A DNA stretch of 10,705 bases from Ruaniaceae bacterium (GCA_030450655.1 JAKDIE010000021.1:1-10705), one strand, 5' to 3'; shown: positions 1 to 7,060, numbered from the stretch's first letter. Notes: generated by a model from the letters alone, not told the origin. Made by a program: numbers and translations.

Positions 1-1
1 C

Positions 2-577
2 CTTGTGAACCGCACCGCCGCCATGATCGCCAAGAGCTTCGGCGAGATCCCAGCTCCCGGCCCGCTCGCTCCCGAGGATGCGGCCCTGCTCGCGTCCGTG
101 GAGGATGGTTTCACCACCGTGGGTGCCCTCATCGAACAGCAGCGCTTCCGCGCCGGAATCGGCGAGGTGATGCGCCTCGTCTCCGAGGCCAACAAGTACG
201 TGGCGGAGACTGAACCCTTCAAGATGAAGGCGCCCGAGCAGCGCGAACGCCTCGGCACCGTGCTGCACACGCTCGCCCAATGCGTCGCGAACCTGAACGT
301 CATGTTCGCACCGTTCCTGCCGCATTCGGCGAACGCGGTTGACGCCATGTACACCGGCGGCGGTGACCTGGCTCCGATGCCCCGCATCGAGCACGTCGAG
401 GATCTTGGTGGTGGCCCCTCCTACCCAATCATCACCGGCGACTACACGGGCTTCCCCGCCTGGGCGCCGCGCGCCGTCACCCCGGGCACGCCGATCGCAA
501 AACCCACACCCATCTTCCAGAAGTTGGATGACGCGATCGTGGATACGGAACTCGATCGGATGCACACCGCGTCATGA
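2..577 (+). CDS. metG: Methionyl-tRNA synthetase, C-terminal part (5' end outside window)
   Basis: Cytoplasmic enzyme that charges tRNA-Met. About 191 C-terminal residues are present; the catalytic Rossmann domain lies upstream of the window. The segment begins LVNRT and continues with the helical anticodon-binding domain, including the family-typical EANKYVAETEPFK stretch (about residues 61-73 of the visible part) and a later NLNVMFAPFLPHSA helix. It ends shortly after that domain, with no C-terminal EMAP/tRNA-binding domain, as in short actinobacterial MetRS enzymes. The GTG at position 5 is internal and not the real start, because the frame is open to the window edge. The stop overlaps the tatD start as ATGA, so the two are probably co-translated. 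Identification rests on recognised family sequence and on the metG-tatD-rpf-ksgA neighbourhood. Confidence 0.93.
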   Translation, partial: LVNRTAAMIAKSFGEIPAPGPLAPEDAALLASVEDGFTTVGALIEQQRFRAGIGEVMRLVSEANKYVAETEPFKMKAPEQRERLGTVLHTLAQCVANLNVMFAPFLPHSANAVDAMYTGGGDLAPMPRIEHVEDLGGGPSYPIITGDYTGFPAWAPRAVTPGTPIAKPTPIFQKLDDAIVDTELDRMHTAS

Positions 578-1491
578 AGAAGTCCCCTTCGTTCCCGCCC
601 GAGGCGGATGAGCTCCCGAGCCCACTCGTCGATAACCACACCCACTTCCCCCTCGCCGTCGATGAGGTGGTGGAGCTGCCCGGCGGCGTCGCGGCACTCT
701 CCATGGGCGAGCAGGTAGCGCGGGCCGAGCGGGCGGGCGTCGTCGGCATGATCCACTCCGGCTGCGAGCTGCCGGGCCTGGATGCTGCGGTTGACCTCGC
801 GCGCGAGTGGGTGCCCGTCGCCGCGGCTCTGGCCATCCACCCGAACGAGACGCAGAAGCATGCCGGTGTGACCGATGTGGGACCGGATGGCTGGGAGCAG
901 AGCATGCGCCCGCACCATTCGGTGAGCCTCGACGCGGCGATTGCGCGGGTGGCCGAGCTTTCCGCGCTGCCCGAGGTGGTGGCCGTGGGGGAGACCGGTC
1001 TCGATTACTTCCGTGCGGCCGAGCGTGGCCGGGCCGTGCAGCGCGAGGCATTCCGTGCGCACATCGCGCTCGCGAAGGAACTCGGCAAGCCACTGCAGAT
1101 CCACGATCGCGATGCGCACGCGGACGTGGTTCAGATTCTTCTGGCCGACGGCGCACCCGAGCGCACCGTGTTCCACTGCTTCTCCGGGGACGGTGAGCTG
1201 GCCGAGGTGCTGAGCGCGAACGGCTGGTACGCGTCCTTCGCGGGGCCGGTCACGTACAAGGCCAACGAGGCGTTGCGCGACGCATTGCGCGCGATGGATC
1301 CCACGCGAGTGCTCGTGGAGACGGACGCGCCGTATCTCTCGCCGGTGCCGTACCGGGGCCGGGCGAATGCCCCATATGTAATGACTCACACGGTTCACGG
1401 GATGGCTGAGACGCTCGAGGTGGAACTCACCCAGTTGTGCCAGCAGATCATGGGAAACACGATCGACGTCTATGGGGAGTTCTGGCGGTAA
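574..1491 (+). CDS. tatD: TatD-family metal-dependent hydrolase / DNase
   Basis: Cytoplasmic TIM-barrel metallohydrolase; family members act as 3'-5' exonucleases on DNA or RNA. The two-metal ligands are all visible: the HTH motif (H22, H24) in DNHTHFP, E140 in GETGLDY, H177 in QIHDRD, H201 in VFHCFSGD, and D251 in VETDAPYLSP. Downstream RGRANAP matches the usual RGxxNxP segment. At 305 residues it is longer than the common roughly 260. The excess is an N-terminal lead of about 18 residues and an insert around residues 93-118 before the barrel strand preceding E140. The ATG at 574 overlaps the metG stop by ATGA and has no good Shine-Dalgarno, so it probably depends on translational coupling. 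The metG-tatD pair is standard in Actinobacteria. Substrate cannot be told from the sequence. Confidence 0.93.
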   Translation: MKKSPSFPPEADELPSPLVDNHTHFPLAVDEVVELPGGVAALSMGEQVARAERAGVVGMIHSGCELPGLDAAVDLAREWVPVAAALAIHPNETQKHAGVTDVGPDGWEQSMRPHHSVSLDAAIARVAELSALPEVVAVGETGLDYFRAAERGRAVQREAFRAHIALAKELGKPLQIHDRDAHADVVQILLADGAPERTVFHCFSGDGELAEVLSANGWYASFAGPVTYKANEALRDALRAMDPTRVLVETDAPYLSPVPYRGRANAPYVMTHTVHGMAETLEVELTQLCQQIMGNTIDVYGEFWR

Positions 1492-1536
1492 ACGCGTGTT
1501 GCGGGGCGGGTGTGGGACCTAGGTCGGGTGGCCCAT

Positions 1537-1562
1537 ATATAACATTTCGGTTACAGTCGATC
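1537..1562 (+). promoter_or_regulatory. Putative MtrA-type operator upstream of the first cell-wall hydrolase
   Basis: A direct repeat ATAAC-N6-GTTAC occupies 1539-1554. The surrounding 26 nt match the segment in front of rpfB (3567-3592) at 20 of 26 positions, although the flanking DNA is otherwise unrelated. Two half-sites 11 bp apart on the same face are typical for OmpR-type response regulators. The MtrA consensus reported in Streptomyces is close to GTNAC-N6-GTNAC, and MtrA is known to control rpf genes in Actinobacteria. The assignment to MtrA is inference; the shared box itself is directly visible. It ends 43 nt before the GTG start if the core alone is counted. Confidence 0.6.
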
Positions 1563-1597
1563 CAGTCGTACTCGTCGCCGAGAAGAAACGGACCCTC

Positions 1598-2698
1598 GTG
1601 AAGAACCGTGGACGCCATGCAGCGCCTGGTCCCGTCGACCGCGTTTTCTCCAGCTCAACCGCCGCGCCGTGGGACTCGACGGAAGTCCTGGACGCAGTTG
1701 CGGAAGCGCCCAGCGCGCACCATGTGGCACGCCGCAAACTCCTCAACCTGAGCGGCAAGACGGCGGCCGTGCTCGCCTCGGCCCTCGTTCTCGCGGTGGG
1801 CGTGTTCAACTCCGATCTCACCGATGCGGTAGCCTCCCCACAATTGGCCGGTGCCCCCGCATACCTTGACTTGCGCGCCGAGACATTGAGTTCCCGCGCC
1901 GTGGTGGAGCGCGCCCCCATCAATGAGGATCGCGTGGTGGTAACCATCACCGCCGATGGCGAGACCGTTGAGCAACCGCTCGGTGGTGGCACGGTGAAGG
2001 ACGCGCTCGAGGCCGCAGGGATCGTCGTCGGCCAAGACGATATCGTCTCGGAGCACCTTGAGACTGCTCTCGAAGAGGGCCTCCACATTTCGATCGCGCG
2101 CGTGGGTTCATCCATCGTCACTGAGGAGGTGACGGACGAGTACACTACATCGAAGGTGGATTCGAGTTCGCTGTACAAGGGCGAGGAGAAGGTGACGACG
2201 CCCGGCATCGATGGCGTCTCCCAGACCACGTACCGCGTGACCCTTGTGGACGGCGAGGAGGCCTCTCGGGAGGCCATCGCCGCGGTGGTGTCGCAGGAGC
2301 GGCAGGACGAAGTCATCTCGGTCGGGACAAAGGACCGCCCGGTGGCGCAGTCATCGGGTACGAGCAGTTCGGCCCCGTCGAGCGGGCCAGTGGTGGCCGG
2401 TTCGAACCGCGAGATCGGCCAGAGCCTCGCCGCGGCTCGCGGCTGGACCGGCGATCAGTGGCAGTGCCTCGATTCGCTGTGGAAGCGCGAATCGAACTGG
2501 AGCCACACGGCGTCCAACAGCAGCTCCGGCGCATACGGTATTCCGCAGGCGCTGCCCGGATCCAAGATGGGCTCCGTGGCCGCAGACTGGCGCACGAACC
2601 CGGCCACCCAGATCACCTGGGGTCTGAACTACATCGCCGGCCGCTACGGCAATCCATGCGGAGCGTGGGCAAGCTCGCAATCGCGCGGCTGGTACTGA
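1598..2698 (+). CDS. Secreted or membrane-anchored G5/DUF348 protein with lysozyme-like transglycosylase domain
   Basis: Probable peptidoglycan-cleaving surface protein of 366 residues. In order: a cytoplasmic N-terminus of about 50 residues with basic RRK at 45-47; a hydrophobic segment 55-70 acting as signal or anchor; a single DUF348 (ubiquitin-like) domain at about 112-165; a G5 domain at about 171-244; a Ser/Gly linker at 251-268; and a C-terminal lysozyme-like module at 270-366. That module has KRESNW (candidate catalytic E298), GAYGIPQALPGSKM and NYIAGRYGNPCGAW. C290 and C354 could form a disulfide. The last domain differs from the true Rpf fold signature (CESGG) and looks like the transglycosylase or aggregation-promoting-factor type. 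The GTG start follows a purine-rich GAGAAGAAACGG stretch (1580-1591), a modest ribosome site. It sits where one rpf gene is normally expected and is a paralogue in architecture of the next gene. Confidence 0.85.
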   Translation: MKNRGRHAAPGPVDRVFSSSTAAPWDSTEVLDAVAEAPSAHHVARRKLLNLSGKTAAVLASALVLAVGVFNSDLTDAVASPQLAGAPAYLDLRAETLSSRAVVERAPINEDRVVVTITADGETVEQPLGGGTVKDALEAAGIVVGQDDIVSEHLETALEEGLHISIARVGSSIVTEEVTDEYTTSKVDSSSLYKGEEKVTTPGIDGVSQTTYRVTLVDGEEASREAIAAVVSQERQDEVISVGTKDRPVAQSSGTSSSAPSSGPVVAGSNREIGQSLAAARGWTGDQWQCLDSLWKRESNWSHTASNSSSGAYGIPQALPGSKMGSVAADWRTNPATQITWGLNYIAGRYGNPCGAWASSQSRGWY

Positions 2699-2708
2699 TC
2701 GCGTCATC

Positions 2709-2867
2709 GCTACGCGCGCACCGTTTCGTGGTCCTGCGTGCCCGTCTCAGGACCTAGTCGCCACGGTTGGGCGAGGGCCCTGGGCCTGGATCCCGCGGCT
2801 ACGCGCGGGATGACGAGTCACGGGAACGCACCATGGTGGCCGAGACAGGTGTTCGTCTGCCTGGATG
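2709..2867 (+). repeat. Intergenic repeat, copy A1
   Basis: This stretch starts about ten bases after the hydrolase stop and aligns along nearly its whole length with 3308-3469. The strongest blocks are AGTCGCCACGGTTGGG, and GGGATGACGAGTCACGGGAA followed by CGCACCATGG. It carries a small perfect hairpin, ATCCCGCG (2790-2797) with CGCGGGAT (2804-2811), which is degraded in the other copy. The reverse translations of the two copies look protein-like but fall in shadow frames, so the similarity is at DNA level. It is probably a dispersed non-coding repeat; no transposase or target-site duplication was seen. Confidence 0.75.
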
Positions 2868-3030
2868 TGGACGTGTCGTGCTCGTGGTGGGGGCAGCCGC
2901 GCCGACGTGAGCTTCGCAGGCGATCTTCTGCCCGGATGCCAGCGGCTGGGCCCAGGCGTGGGCGTCTGCGCCCATCGGCAGGAAGTTGAGGCCACAGATC
3001 GCTACGCGACCTGACTCGGTCGTTCCCGTC

Positions 3031-3089
3031 CGATAGTTGAGGTGTGGGATCGCTATAGGCCGGTTAGCGATCCCACACCTCAACTATCG
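3031..3089. repeat. Perfect 24-bp inverted repeat with 11-nt loop
   Basis: The left arm 3031-3054 and right arm 3066-3089 are exact reverse complements over 24 bp, with loop ATAGGCCGGTT at 3055-3065. Pairing stops at both outer ends. No T-run follows either arm, so an ordinary intrinsic terminator is unlikely, though a two-way or factor-assisted terminator is possible. Flanking direct repeats and coding capacity are absent. Exact conservation of both arms in a region without other constraint suggests either recent origin or selection on the structure. Confidence 0.85.
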
Positions 3090-3147
3090 ACTCAGGCCCC
3101 GCCGCGCGCGAGGATCCCCCGGCCCCTCCTGGTAGAACGTGGTGCAG

Positions 3148-3179
3148 ATGGTGACCATAGGCGTCCACAGAGTCACCAT
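3148..3179. repeat. Small inverted repeat ATGGTGAC / GTCACCAT
   Basis: Perfect 8-bp arms at 3148-3155 and 3172-3179 are separated by 16 nt. CATAGGC occurs in the spacer (3155-3161) and again at 3187-3193. It could be an operator or an RNA hairpin. It is about 390 nt upstream of the rpfB box, so a link to rpfB is not supported. Confidence 0.4.
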
Positions 3180-3307
3180 TTCCACCCATAGGCTCCGAGA
3201 AGCCACCGGGGGCGGGGGTTACACACGCCGCGAGCCCGACTCGCTTCCATCCAGGCCTGGGAACACCCGAGAGGCGTCCGTTGCGCGTGGGATGACGAGG
3301 GTTGGCT

Positions 3308-3469
3308 CCACGCGGGCACCCACCCGTCGTCGTCCTGCGCGTCAGTCGCTGGACCCAGTCGCCACGGTTGGGTGAAGACCCTTGGCCTGGATCACGGCGA
3401 CTGCGAGTGGGATGACGAGTCACGGGAACGCACCATGGCGGCCGACCCAGGTTTTCGTCTGCATGGATG
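3308..3469 (+). repeat. Intergenic repeat, copy A2, with a fragment just upstream
   Basis: Second full copy of the repeat at 2709-2867, in the same orientation. Shared blocks are GTCCTGCG, CAGTCGCCACGGTTGGG, GGCCTGGATC, then GGGATGACGAGTCACGGGAA and CGCACCATGG. It ends with a TTCGTCTGC-TGGATG block also present in A1. A shorter related fragment lies at 3253-3299, with GGCCTGG, a gap, then CGCGTGGGATGACGAG. The hairpin seen in A1 is mutated here, so this copy appears older or unconstrained at that point. Confidence 0.75.
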
Positions 3470-3566
3470 ACAGCGGAGGGAGGTGGCGACGCCTTCTTGT
3501 GGAGCGTGCATGTGACGGACCTGACAGAGAGCGTCATCACAATTCGCCATCTTGCTCTAGACCCGA

Positions 3567-3592
3567 ATATAACGATTTGGTTACGGTGAATC
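3567..3592 (+). promoter_or_regulatory. Putative MtrA-type operator upstream of rpfB
   Basis: ATAAC-N6-GTTAC lies at 3569-3584 inside a 26-nt segment matching 1537-1562 at 20 positions. It ends 54 nt before the TTG start chosen for rpfB, similar to the spacing at the first hydrolase gene. A TTG at 3593 would abut the box and leave no room for a leader, which supports the later start. Binding by MtrA is inferred from motif form and from known control of rpf genes by MtrA in related bacteria. Confidence 0.6.
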
Positions 3593-3634
3593 TTGCCTGC
3601 ACAACGCAGGTCCGCCGGAGGGCGGTCCCCGAAC

Positions 3635-3640
3635 AAGGAA
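3635..3640 (+). promoter_or_regulatory. Ribosome binding site deciding the rpfB start
   Basis: AAGGAA lies 6 nt upstream of TTG 3647, giving a proper Shine-Dalgarno position for that codon. The upstream in-frame TTG at 3593 has none. Confidence 0.65.
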
Positions 3641-3646
3641 ACGCAC

Positions 3647-4966
3647 TTGACGAACAACGAGAACAACTCGTTCGATGACGCCGCGCAGGATGCTGGCGCC
3701 GACGAGAACCTCACCGCAGACTTCGCGGCCGACGAGGCCGCCACCGCCGAGATCACCATCGGCGCCACAGACATCACGCGCACCGCAGTCGATTCCGCCG
3801 TCGGGGAGGCGGACGACCCCGGCCGAGTGGACATCGAGCAGAACCGCCGCCCGAGCTGGCTCGCTCCCGCCGCAGTGGCCGCGATCCTCGTGCCCGTCCT
3901 CGCCATCGGAGGGGGCGTGGCGGCTGCCGCCCACAAGACGATTGAGCTTGATTATGACGGCGATGTGCAGCACGTGACCACGTGGTCCGGCTCTGTGGCT
4001 GGATTCCTCGAGACGGAAGGCATCGCGCTCGCCGAGCACGACGAGGTCGCACCCGGTCTGGACGCAAAGCTCACGGAGGGCGGCGTCGTCGTGATCCGTG
4101 TGGCGGAGCAAGTAGAGCTAGACATCGACGGCGAGACCGTCACGATCTGGACCACCGCCGATTCGGCTCACGAACTCATGACTAACCTGGCTGATTCCGG
4201 TCGCAACGGCTCGATCGTGGCGAGCTCACGCTCAATCAGTGACGGCCGCGACCCGCTTGATCTCCCGCTCGTGGAGAACGGTGCGGTGCTGTTGACGGTG
4301 GACGGCGGCGAAGAGACCCGCCAGTTCACGAGCGCGACCAGCGTGAAGGAAGCGCTTGACGCGTTTGGCGTGGTACTCGGGGAGACCGACGAGGTCACGC
4401 TTGGTGCCGGCCCTGCGGGCGAGATCCTGCTGACCGTCACGCGCATCGTGTACTCCGAGCGCACCGAGACCGAAGAGGTCGCGTTCGAGACAGAGACGCG
4501 CACCAGCGATTCGATGTACAAGGACCAGTCGAAGACCGTACAGAGCGGGGCCGTGGGTGTGCGCACCTACACCTACTCGGTCAAGACAGTTGACGGCGCA
4601 GAGGTCGAGGCGAACGAGATCTCGAACGAGGTCACTACGGCGCCCGTCACGAAGATCGTCGAGCAGGGAACCAAGGCTCGCCCGGTGGTCGCCGCGTCAA
4701 CATCCTCTAGCGGCGCCGCCGTTGGTGGCGATGTGTGGGCGCGTCTCGCCCAGTGCGAGTCCGGTGGTAACCCCTCCGCCGTGAGCGCATCCGGCACCTA
4801 CCACGGGCTGTACCAGTTCTCTGTGGCCACGTGGCGCTCGGTGGGCGGATCGGGACTGCCCTCGCAGGCGTCCGCCGCCGAGCAGACGCAACGCGCGCAG
4901 GTGCTCCAGGCTCGCGCGGGATGGGGCCAGTGGCCGGCCTGCTCCGCCAAGCTCGGACTGCGCTAA
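3647..4966 (+). CDS. rpfB: Resuscitation-promoting factor RpfB
   Basis: Surface muralytic enzyme that cleaves peptidoglycan and, in the Rpf family, promotes regrowth from dormancy. It has 439 residues from the TTG at 3647. In order: an acidic cytoplasmic N-terminus; a membrane segment at about 71-94 after RRPSW; three DUF348 domains at about 97-154, 155-217 and 218-266; a G5 domain at about 267-342; a short Ser/Gly linker; and an Rpf domain at 361-439. The Rpf domain has VWARLAQCESGGNPSA, with catalytic E371. C370 and C432 fit the conserved disulfide. GLYQFSVATWRSVGG is also diagnostic. The TTG start is chosen over TTG 3593 because of AAGGAA six bases upstream and the operator-like box at 3567-3592. 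Its place before ksgA is the canonical rpfB position. A strong terminator follows, so it is probably monocistronic. Confidence 0.93.
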   Translation: MTNNENNSFDDAAQDAGADENLTADFAADEAATAEITIGATDITRTAVDSAVGEADDPGRVDIEQNRRPSWLAPAAVAAILVPVLAIGGGVAAAAHKTIELDYDGDVQHVTTWSGSVAGFLETEGIALAEHDEVAPGLDAKLTEGGVVVIRVAEQVELDIDGETVTIWTTADSAHELMTNLADSGRNGSIVASSRSISDGRDPLDLPLVENGAVLLTVDGGEETRQFTSATSVKEALDAFGVVLGETDEVTLGAGPAGEILLTVTRIVYSERTETEEVAFETETRTSDSMYKDQSKTVQSGAVGVRTYTYSVKTVDGAEVEANEISNEVTTAPVTKIVEQGTKARPVVAASTSSSGAAVGGDVWARLAQCESGGNPSAVSASGTYHGLYQFSVATWRSVGGSGLPSQASAAEQTQRAQVLQARAGWGQWPACSAKLGLR

Positions 4967-4977
4967 CCGCACAACTC

Positions 4978-5030
4978 GACACGAAGGCGCCGCACGGGAT
5001 GATTTCTCGTGCGGCGCCTTCGTGTCTTTG
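4978..5030 (+). terminator. Strong intrinsic terminator after rpfB
   Basis: A perfect 19-bp stem pairs 4978-4996 with 5008-5026 across an 11-nt loop, starting 11 nt after the rpfB stop and followed by the short T-rich run TTTG. The stem is GC-rich in the middle (AAGGCGCCGCACG). It should separate rpfB from the ksgA-ispE unit. The remaining 5031-5166 holds nothing recognisable. Confidence 0.9.
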
Positions 5031-5166
5031 TCCAAGATGTCGAAAGGCATCCCCGCACCGCCCCTGGATCTCTGCCCAGTCTCGGCGAGGGGGCGAACGG
5101 GTGCGGCGCCGGCGCGTCCACATGACGCGCGGTGAGCGACGGGCTACCGCCGCGAACGCGCCGTGG

Positions 5167-5195
5167 GTTTGGTCGCGGAGTCTCTCGCGTACCCT
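5167..5195 (+). promoter_or_regulatory. Putative ksgA promoter giving a leaderless transcript
   Basis: TACCCT at 5190-5195 fits the actinobacterial -10 pattern TANNNT and lies 6 nt before GTG 5202. That puts the expected transcription start on or next to the start codon. A GTTTGG/TTGGTC stretch at 5167-5174 is in range for a weak -35. No Shine-Dalgarno precedes the GTG, in keeping with leaderless initiation. This is inference from spacing. Confidence 0.45.
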
Positions 5196-5201
5196 TGGTC
5201 T

Positions 5202-6086
5202 GTGCGCCTGCTGACCCCTCCCGACATCCGGCGACTTGCGGCGAGCGCGGGCGTACGCCCCACCAAGCAACTCGGCCAGAACTTTGTGCACGATCCTGGC
5301 GTGGTGCGCCGCATCGTCCGGGAGGCCGGTGTAGAGCCGGGGGATCTGGTTCTCGAAGTCGGCCCCGGCCTGGGCTCGCTCACCTTGGGCCTGTTGGAAG
5401 CGGGGGCGAGCGTGGTCGCCGTCGAAATCGATGACGTGATGGCGCCCCTCCTGCCACGGACCATCGCCGAGTTCGCGCCCGAGGCCGCGGCCCGCCTCGC
5501 CGTGCTCCACGCGGACGCTCTGACGATCTCCGGGCCCACTGATCTGCCTGTTCCCAATGCGTTTTCCCAGCCCGACGGCGCGCCCGTACCCACGCCCACC
5601 AAGCTGGTGGCGAACCTGCCGTACAACGTGGCAACTCCCGTGCTGCTCACGCTCCTTGAGGTGCTCCCCGCTCTCGATGAGGTGTTGGTGATGGTCCAGG
5701 CCGAGGTCGCGGATCGCCTCGCCGAGCCCCCCGGCACGCGCACGTACGGGATTCCCTCGGCGAAGGCCGCATGGTGGGCGAGTGCTGCGCGCGCCGGGAC
5801 GATCTCGCGCGCCGTGTTCTGGCCAGCGCCCAACGTTGATTCGGCGCTAGTGCGGCTGGCACGGCGCGAACCCCCCACCACCTCAGCGACTCGCCAGGAG
5901 GTCTTCGCTGTGGTGGACGCCGCATTCGCCCAGCGCCGCAAGACCCTCCGTGCGGCGCTCGCCGGTTGGGCAGGCAGTGCCCCCGCCGCAGAAGAGGCCC
6001 TGCGCGCGGCCGGCATCGATCCGCAGCGGCGCGGCGAGACCCTCTCGATCGATGACTTCGCCCGGATCGCCGAGGCCCGGCAGTGA
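5202..6086 (+). CDS. ksgA: 16S rRNA (adenine1518/1519-N6)-dimethyltransferase
   Basis: Ribosome assembly methyltransferase that dimethylates two adjacent adenines in the 3'-terminal hairpin of 16S rRNA using S-adenosylmethionine; also called rsmA. It has 294 residues from GTG 5202. Visible motifs are [11 protein letters not shown] (21-31), the SAM-binding [11 protein letters not shown] (51-61) with acidic VAVEID (72-77), the catalytic NLPY (138-141), [10 protein letters not shown] (164-173), and [13 protein letters not shown] (205-217). A GTG at 5163 would add 13 residues unlike the family N-terminus, and it is bypassed by the TACCCT promoter-like hexamer. The shorter form begins [13 protein letters not shown], close to the actinobacterial norm. 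A small insert at about 111-133 follows the SAM region. The stop overlaps the ispE start as GTGA, so the pair forms an operon. Confidence 0.93.
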   Translation: MRLLTPPDIRRLAASAGVRPTKQLGQNFVHDPGVVRRIVREAGVEPGDLVLEVGPGLGSLTLGLLEAGASVVAVEIDDVMAPLLPRTIAEFAPEAAARLAVLHADALTISGPTDLPVPNAFSQPDGAPVPTPTKLVANLPYNVATPVLLTLLEVLPALDEVLVMVQAEVADRLAEPPGTRTYGIPSAKAAWWASAARAGTISRAVFWPAPNVDSALVRLARREPPTTSATRQEVFAVVDAAFAQRRKTLRAALAGWAGSAPAAEEALRAAGIDPQRRGETLSIDDFARIAEARQ

Positions 6087-6961
6087 GTGGTGCGGTGCGG
6101 GTCCTGGCGCCCGGGAAGGTGAACCTCTACCTCGCCGTTGGTCCCGTGGACGTGAGCGGCTACCACCCGCTGGCCACGGTGTTCCAAGCGCTCGATATTG
6201 CCGACGACGTGGTGGCCCGCCCCGCTTCAGGGCTGAGGCTCGAGATGCTCGGCTCCAGCCTGCCGGTGGGTGAGAGCAACCTCGCGATCCGCGCGGCTCG
6301 CGCGCTCGCCGCGCACGCGGGGATCGAGCCGCGCGCCGCGATCGAGATCACCAAGCGCATCCCCGTTGCCGGGGGAATGGCCGGCGGTAGCGCGGACGCG
6401 GCGGGGACCCTCGTGGCGCTGGACGCGCTGTGGGGGCTGGCGACGCCCGGGCACGAGTTGATGGAGATTGCCGCAACCCTCGGTGCCGATGTCCCGTTCA
6501 TCCTCGTGGGTGGAACTGCACTGGGGACGCGACGCGGCGATCTCATCACGCCCCTTGAGGCCGCGGGAGACTACGCCTGGGTCCTCATCACCCAGGATGA
6601 GGGCCACTCCACACCCGGCGCGTTTCGCGCATTCGACGCTGCTGCGCCTCCCGGCCTGCCCCAGCCCGAGGTGGGAGCGGATTTCCTGGCGATGATCGCC
6701 GTCGGTGATGTGGCGGGAGTGCTGCGCGAGTCCCGAAACGATCTCGCCGAGATCTGTCTCGCCAATCACGCGGGCGCGCGGGCGGCCGCAGCGGCATGCG
6801 AGGCGCTGGGTGTGCCGTGGATCGTCTCGGGCTCGGGCCCGACGATCGCGGCGCTCGCCACGGGCGACCCCGAGTCGCTGCGGGGGGAACTCGCTGCGCG
6901 ACTGCCAGGTGCGATCTGCCTCATCGCTCACGGCCCCGGCCCGGGAGCGCGGATCGTCTAG
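6083..6961 (+). CDS. ispE: 4-diphosphocytidyl-2-C-methyl-D-erythritol kinase
   Basis: GHMP-family kinase of the non-mevalonate (MEP) isoprenoid pathway. It phosphorylates the 2-hydroxyl of CDP-methylerythritol with ATP in the cytoplasm. The 292 residues show all family motifs: APGKVNLYL (9-17, K12 near the active site), the glycine-rich ATP loop [14 protein letters not shown] (94-107), GADVPF (134-139) with catalytic D136, and the C-terminal SGSGPT (249-254). Start is GTG 6083, overlapping the ksgA stop by GTGA. A weak GAGG lies about 7 nt upstream. The ksgA-ispE pairing is widespread in Actinobacteria. No clear terminator follows. Confidence 0.95.
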   Translation: MSGAVRVLAPGKVNLYLAVGPVDVSGYHPLATVFQALDIADDVVARPASGLRLEMLGSSLPVGESNLAIRAARALAAHAGIEPRAAIEITKRIPVAGGMAGGSADAAGTLVALDALWGLATPGHELMEIAATLGADVPFILVGGTALGTRRGDLITPLEAAGDYAWVLITQDEGHSTPGAFRAFDAAAPPGLPQPEVGADFLAMIAVGDVAGVLRESRNDLAEICLANHAGARAAAAACEALGVPWIVSGSGPTIAALATGDPESLRGELAARLPGAICLIAHGPGPGARIV

Positions 6962-6978
6962 CTGGGTGGGCAATATGG

Positions 6979-7060
6979 TTCCACGCACCCTTGGTCATGC
7001 TGCGCGCCAGATGCTGGGTCAAGTCGCTCCGGTTGGGTGAGCGACCTTGCGCCCAGGTTC
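6979..7060 (+). repeat. Intergenic repeat, copy A3 (partial, diverged)
   Basis: Positions 6994-7048 align without gaps to the stretch of copy A2 from about 3329. Both have the form GTC-T-CTGCGCG-CAG, then AGTCGC--CGGTTGGGTGA, then GACC-TT. The preceding TCCACGC is also shared. The 3' half of the repeat (the GGGATGACGAG block) is not present. It occupies the short gap between ispE and ddh, again outside coding sequence. The rest of this gap, 7061-7158, shows nothing clear. Confidence 0.6.

Larger units (their letters stand above)
2699..3566. other. Long non-coding, repeat-bearing intergenic region
   Basis: No credible gene lies between the two hydrolase genes. Open frames here are short or antisense, lack ribosome sites, and have no recognisable protein family. 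The region holds two full copies and one fragment of an intergenic repeat, a perfect 24-bp inverted repeat, and a smaller inverted repeat, each listed separately. 2880-3030 and 3470-3566 show no pattern I can name. I found no c-di-AMP (ydaO) riboswitch signature, although such switches precede some actinobacterial rpf genes. No convincing terminator directly follows the first hydrolase stop. Confidence 0.7.

Noticed and set aside
442..1398. 318-residue open frame on the minus strand opposite metG/tatD
   Set aside because: It is antisense to two clearly recognised genes, rich in Arg/His from high-GC third positions, and shows no family motif.
1516..1525. GACCTAGGTC palindrome upstream of the first hydrolase
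   Set aside because: A single 10-bp palindrome without counterpart before rpfB; may be chance.
2709..3469. Insertion sequence between the two hydrolase genes
   Set aside because: No transposase-like frame; the repeats are direct, diverged and short, and a third copy lies elsewhere without any element.
2699..3566. c-di-AMP (ydaO-type) riboswitch before rpfB
   Set aside because: Known for some actinobacterial rpf genes, but I could not find its conserved sequence blocks here.
3064..3936. 290-residue minus-strand frame across the repeat region and the 5' part of rpfB
   Set aside because: It runs through the intergenic repeats and antisense to rpfB, with no recognisable domain; peptide similarity with the 2747-2995 minus frame is due to the DNA repeat.
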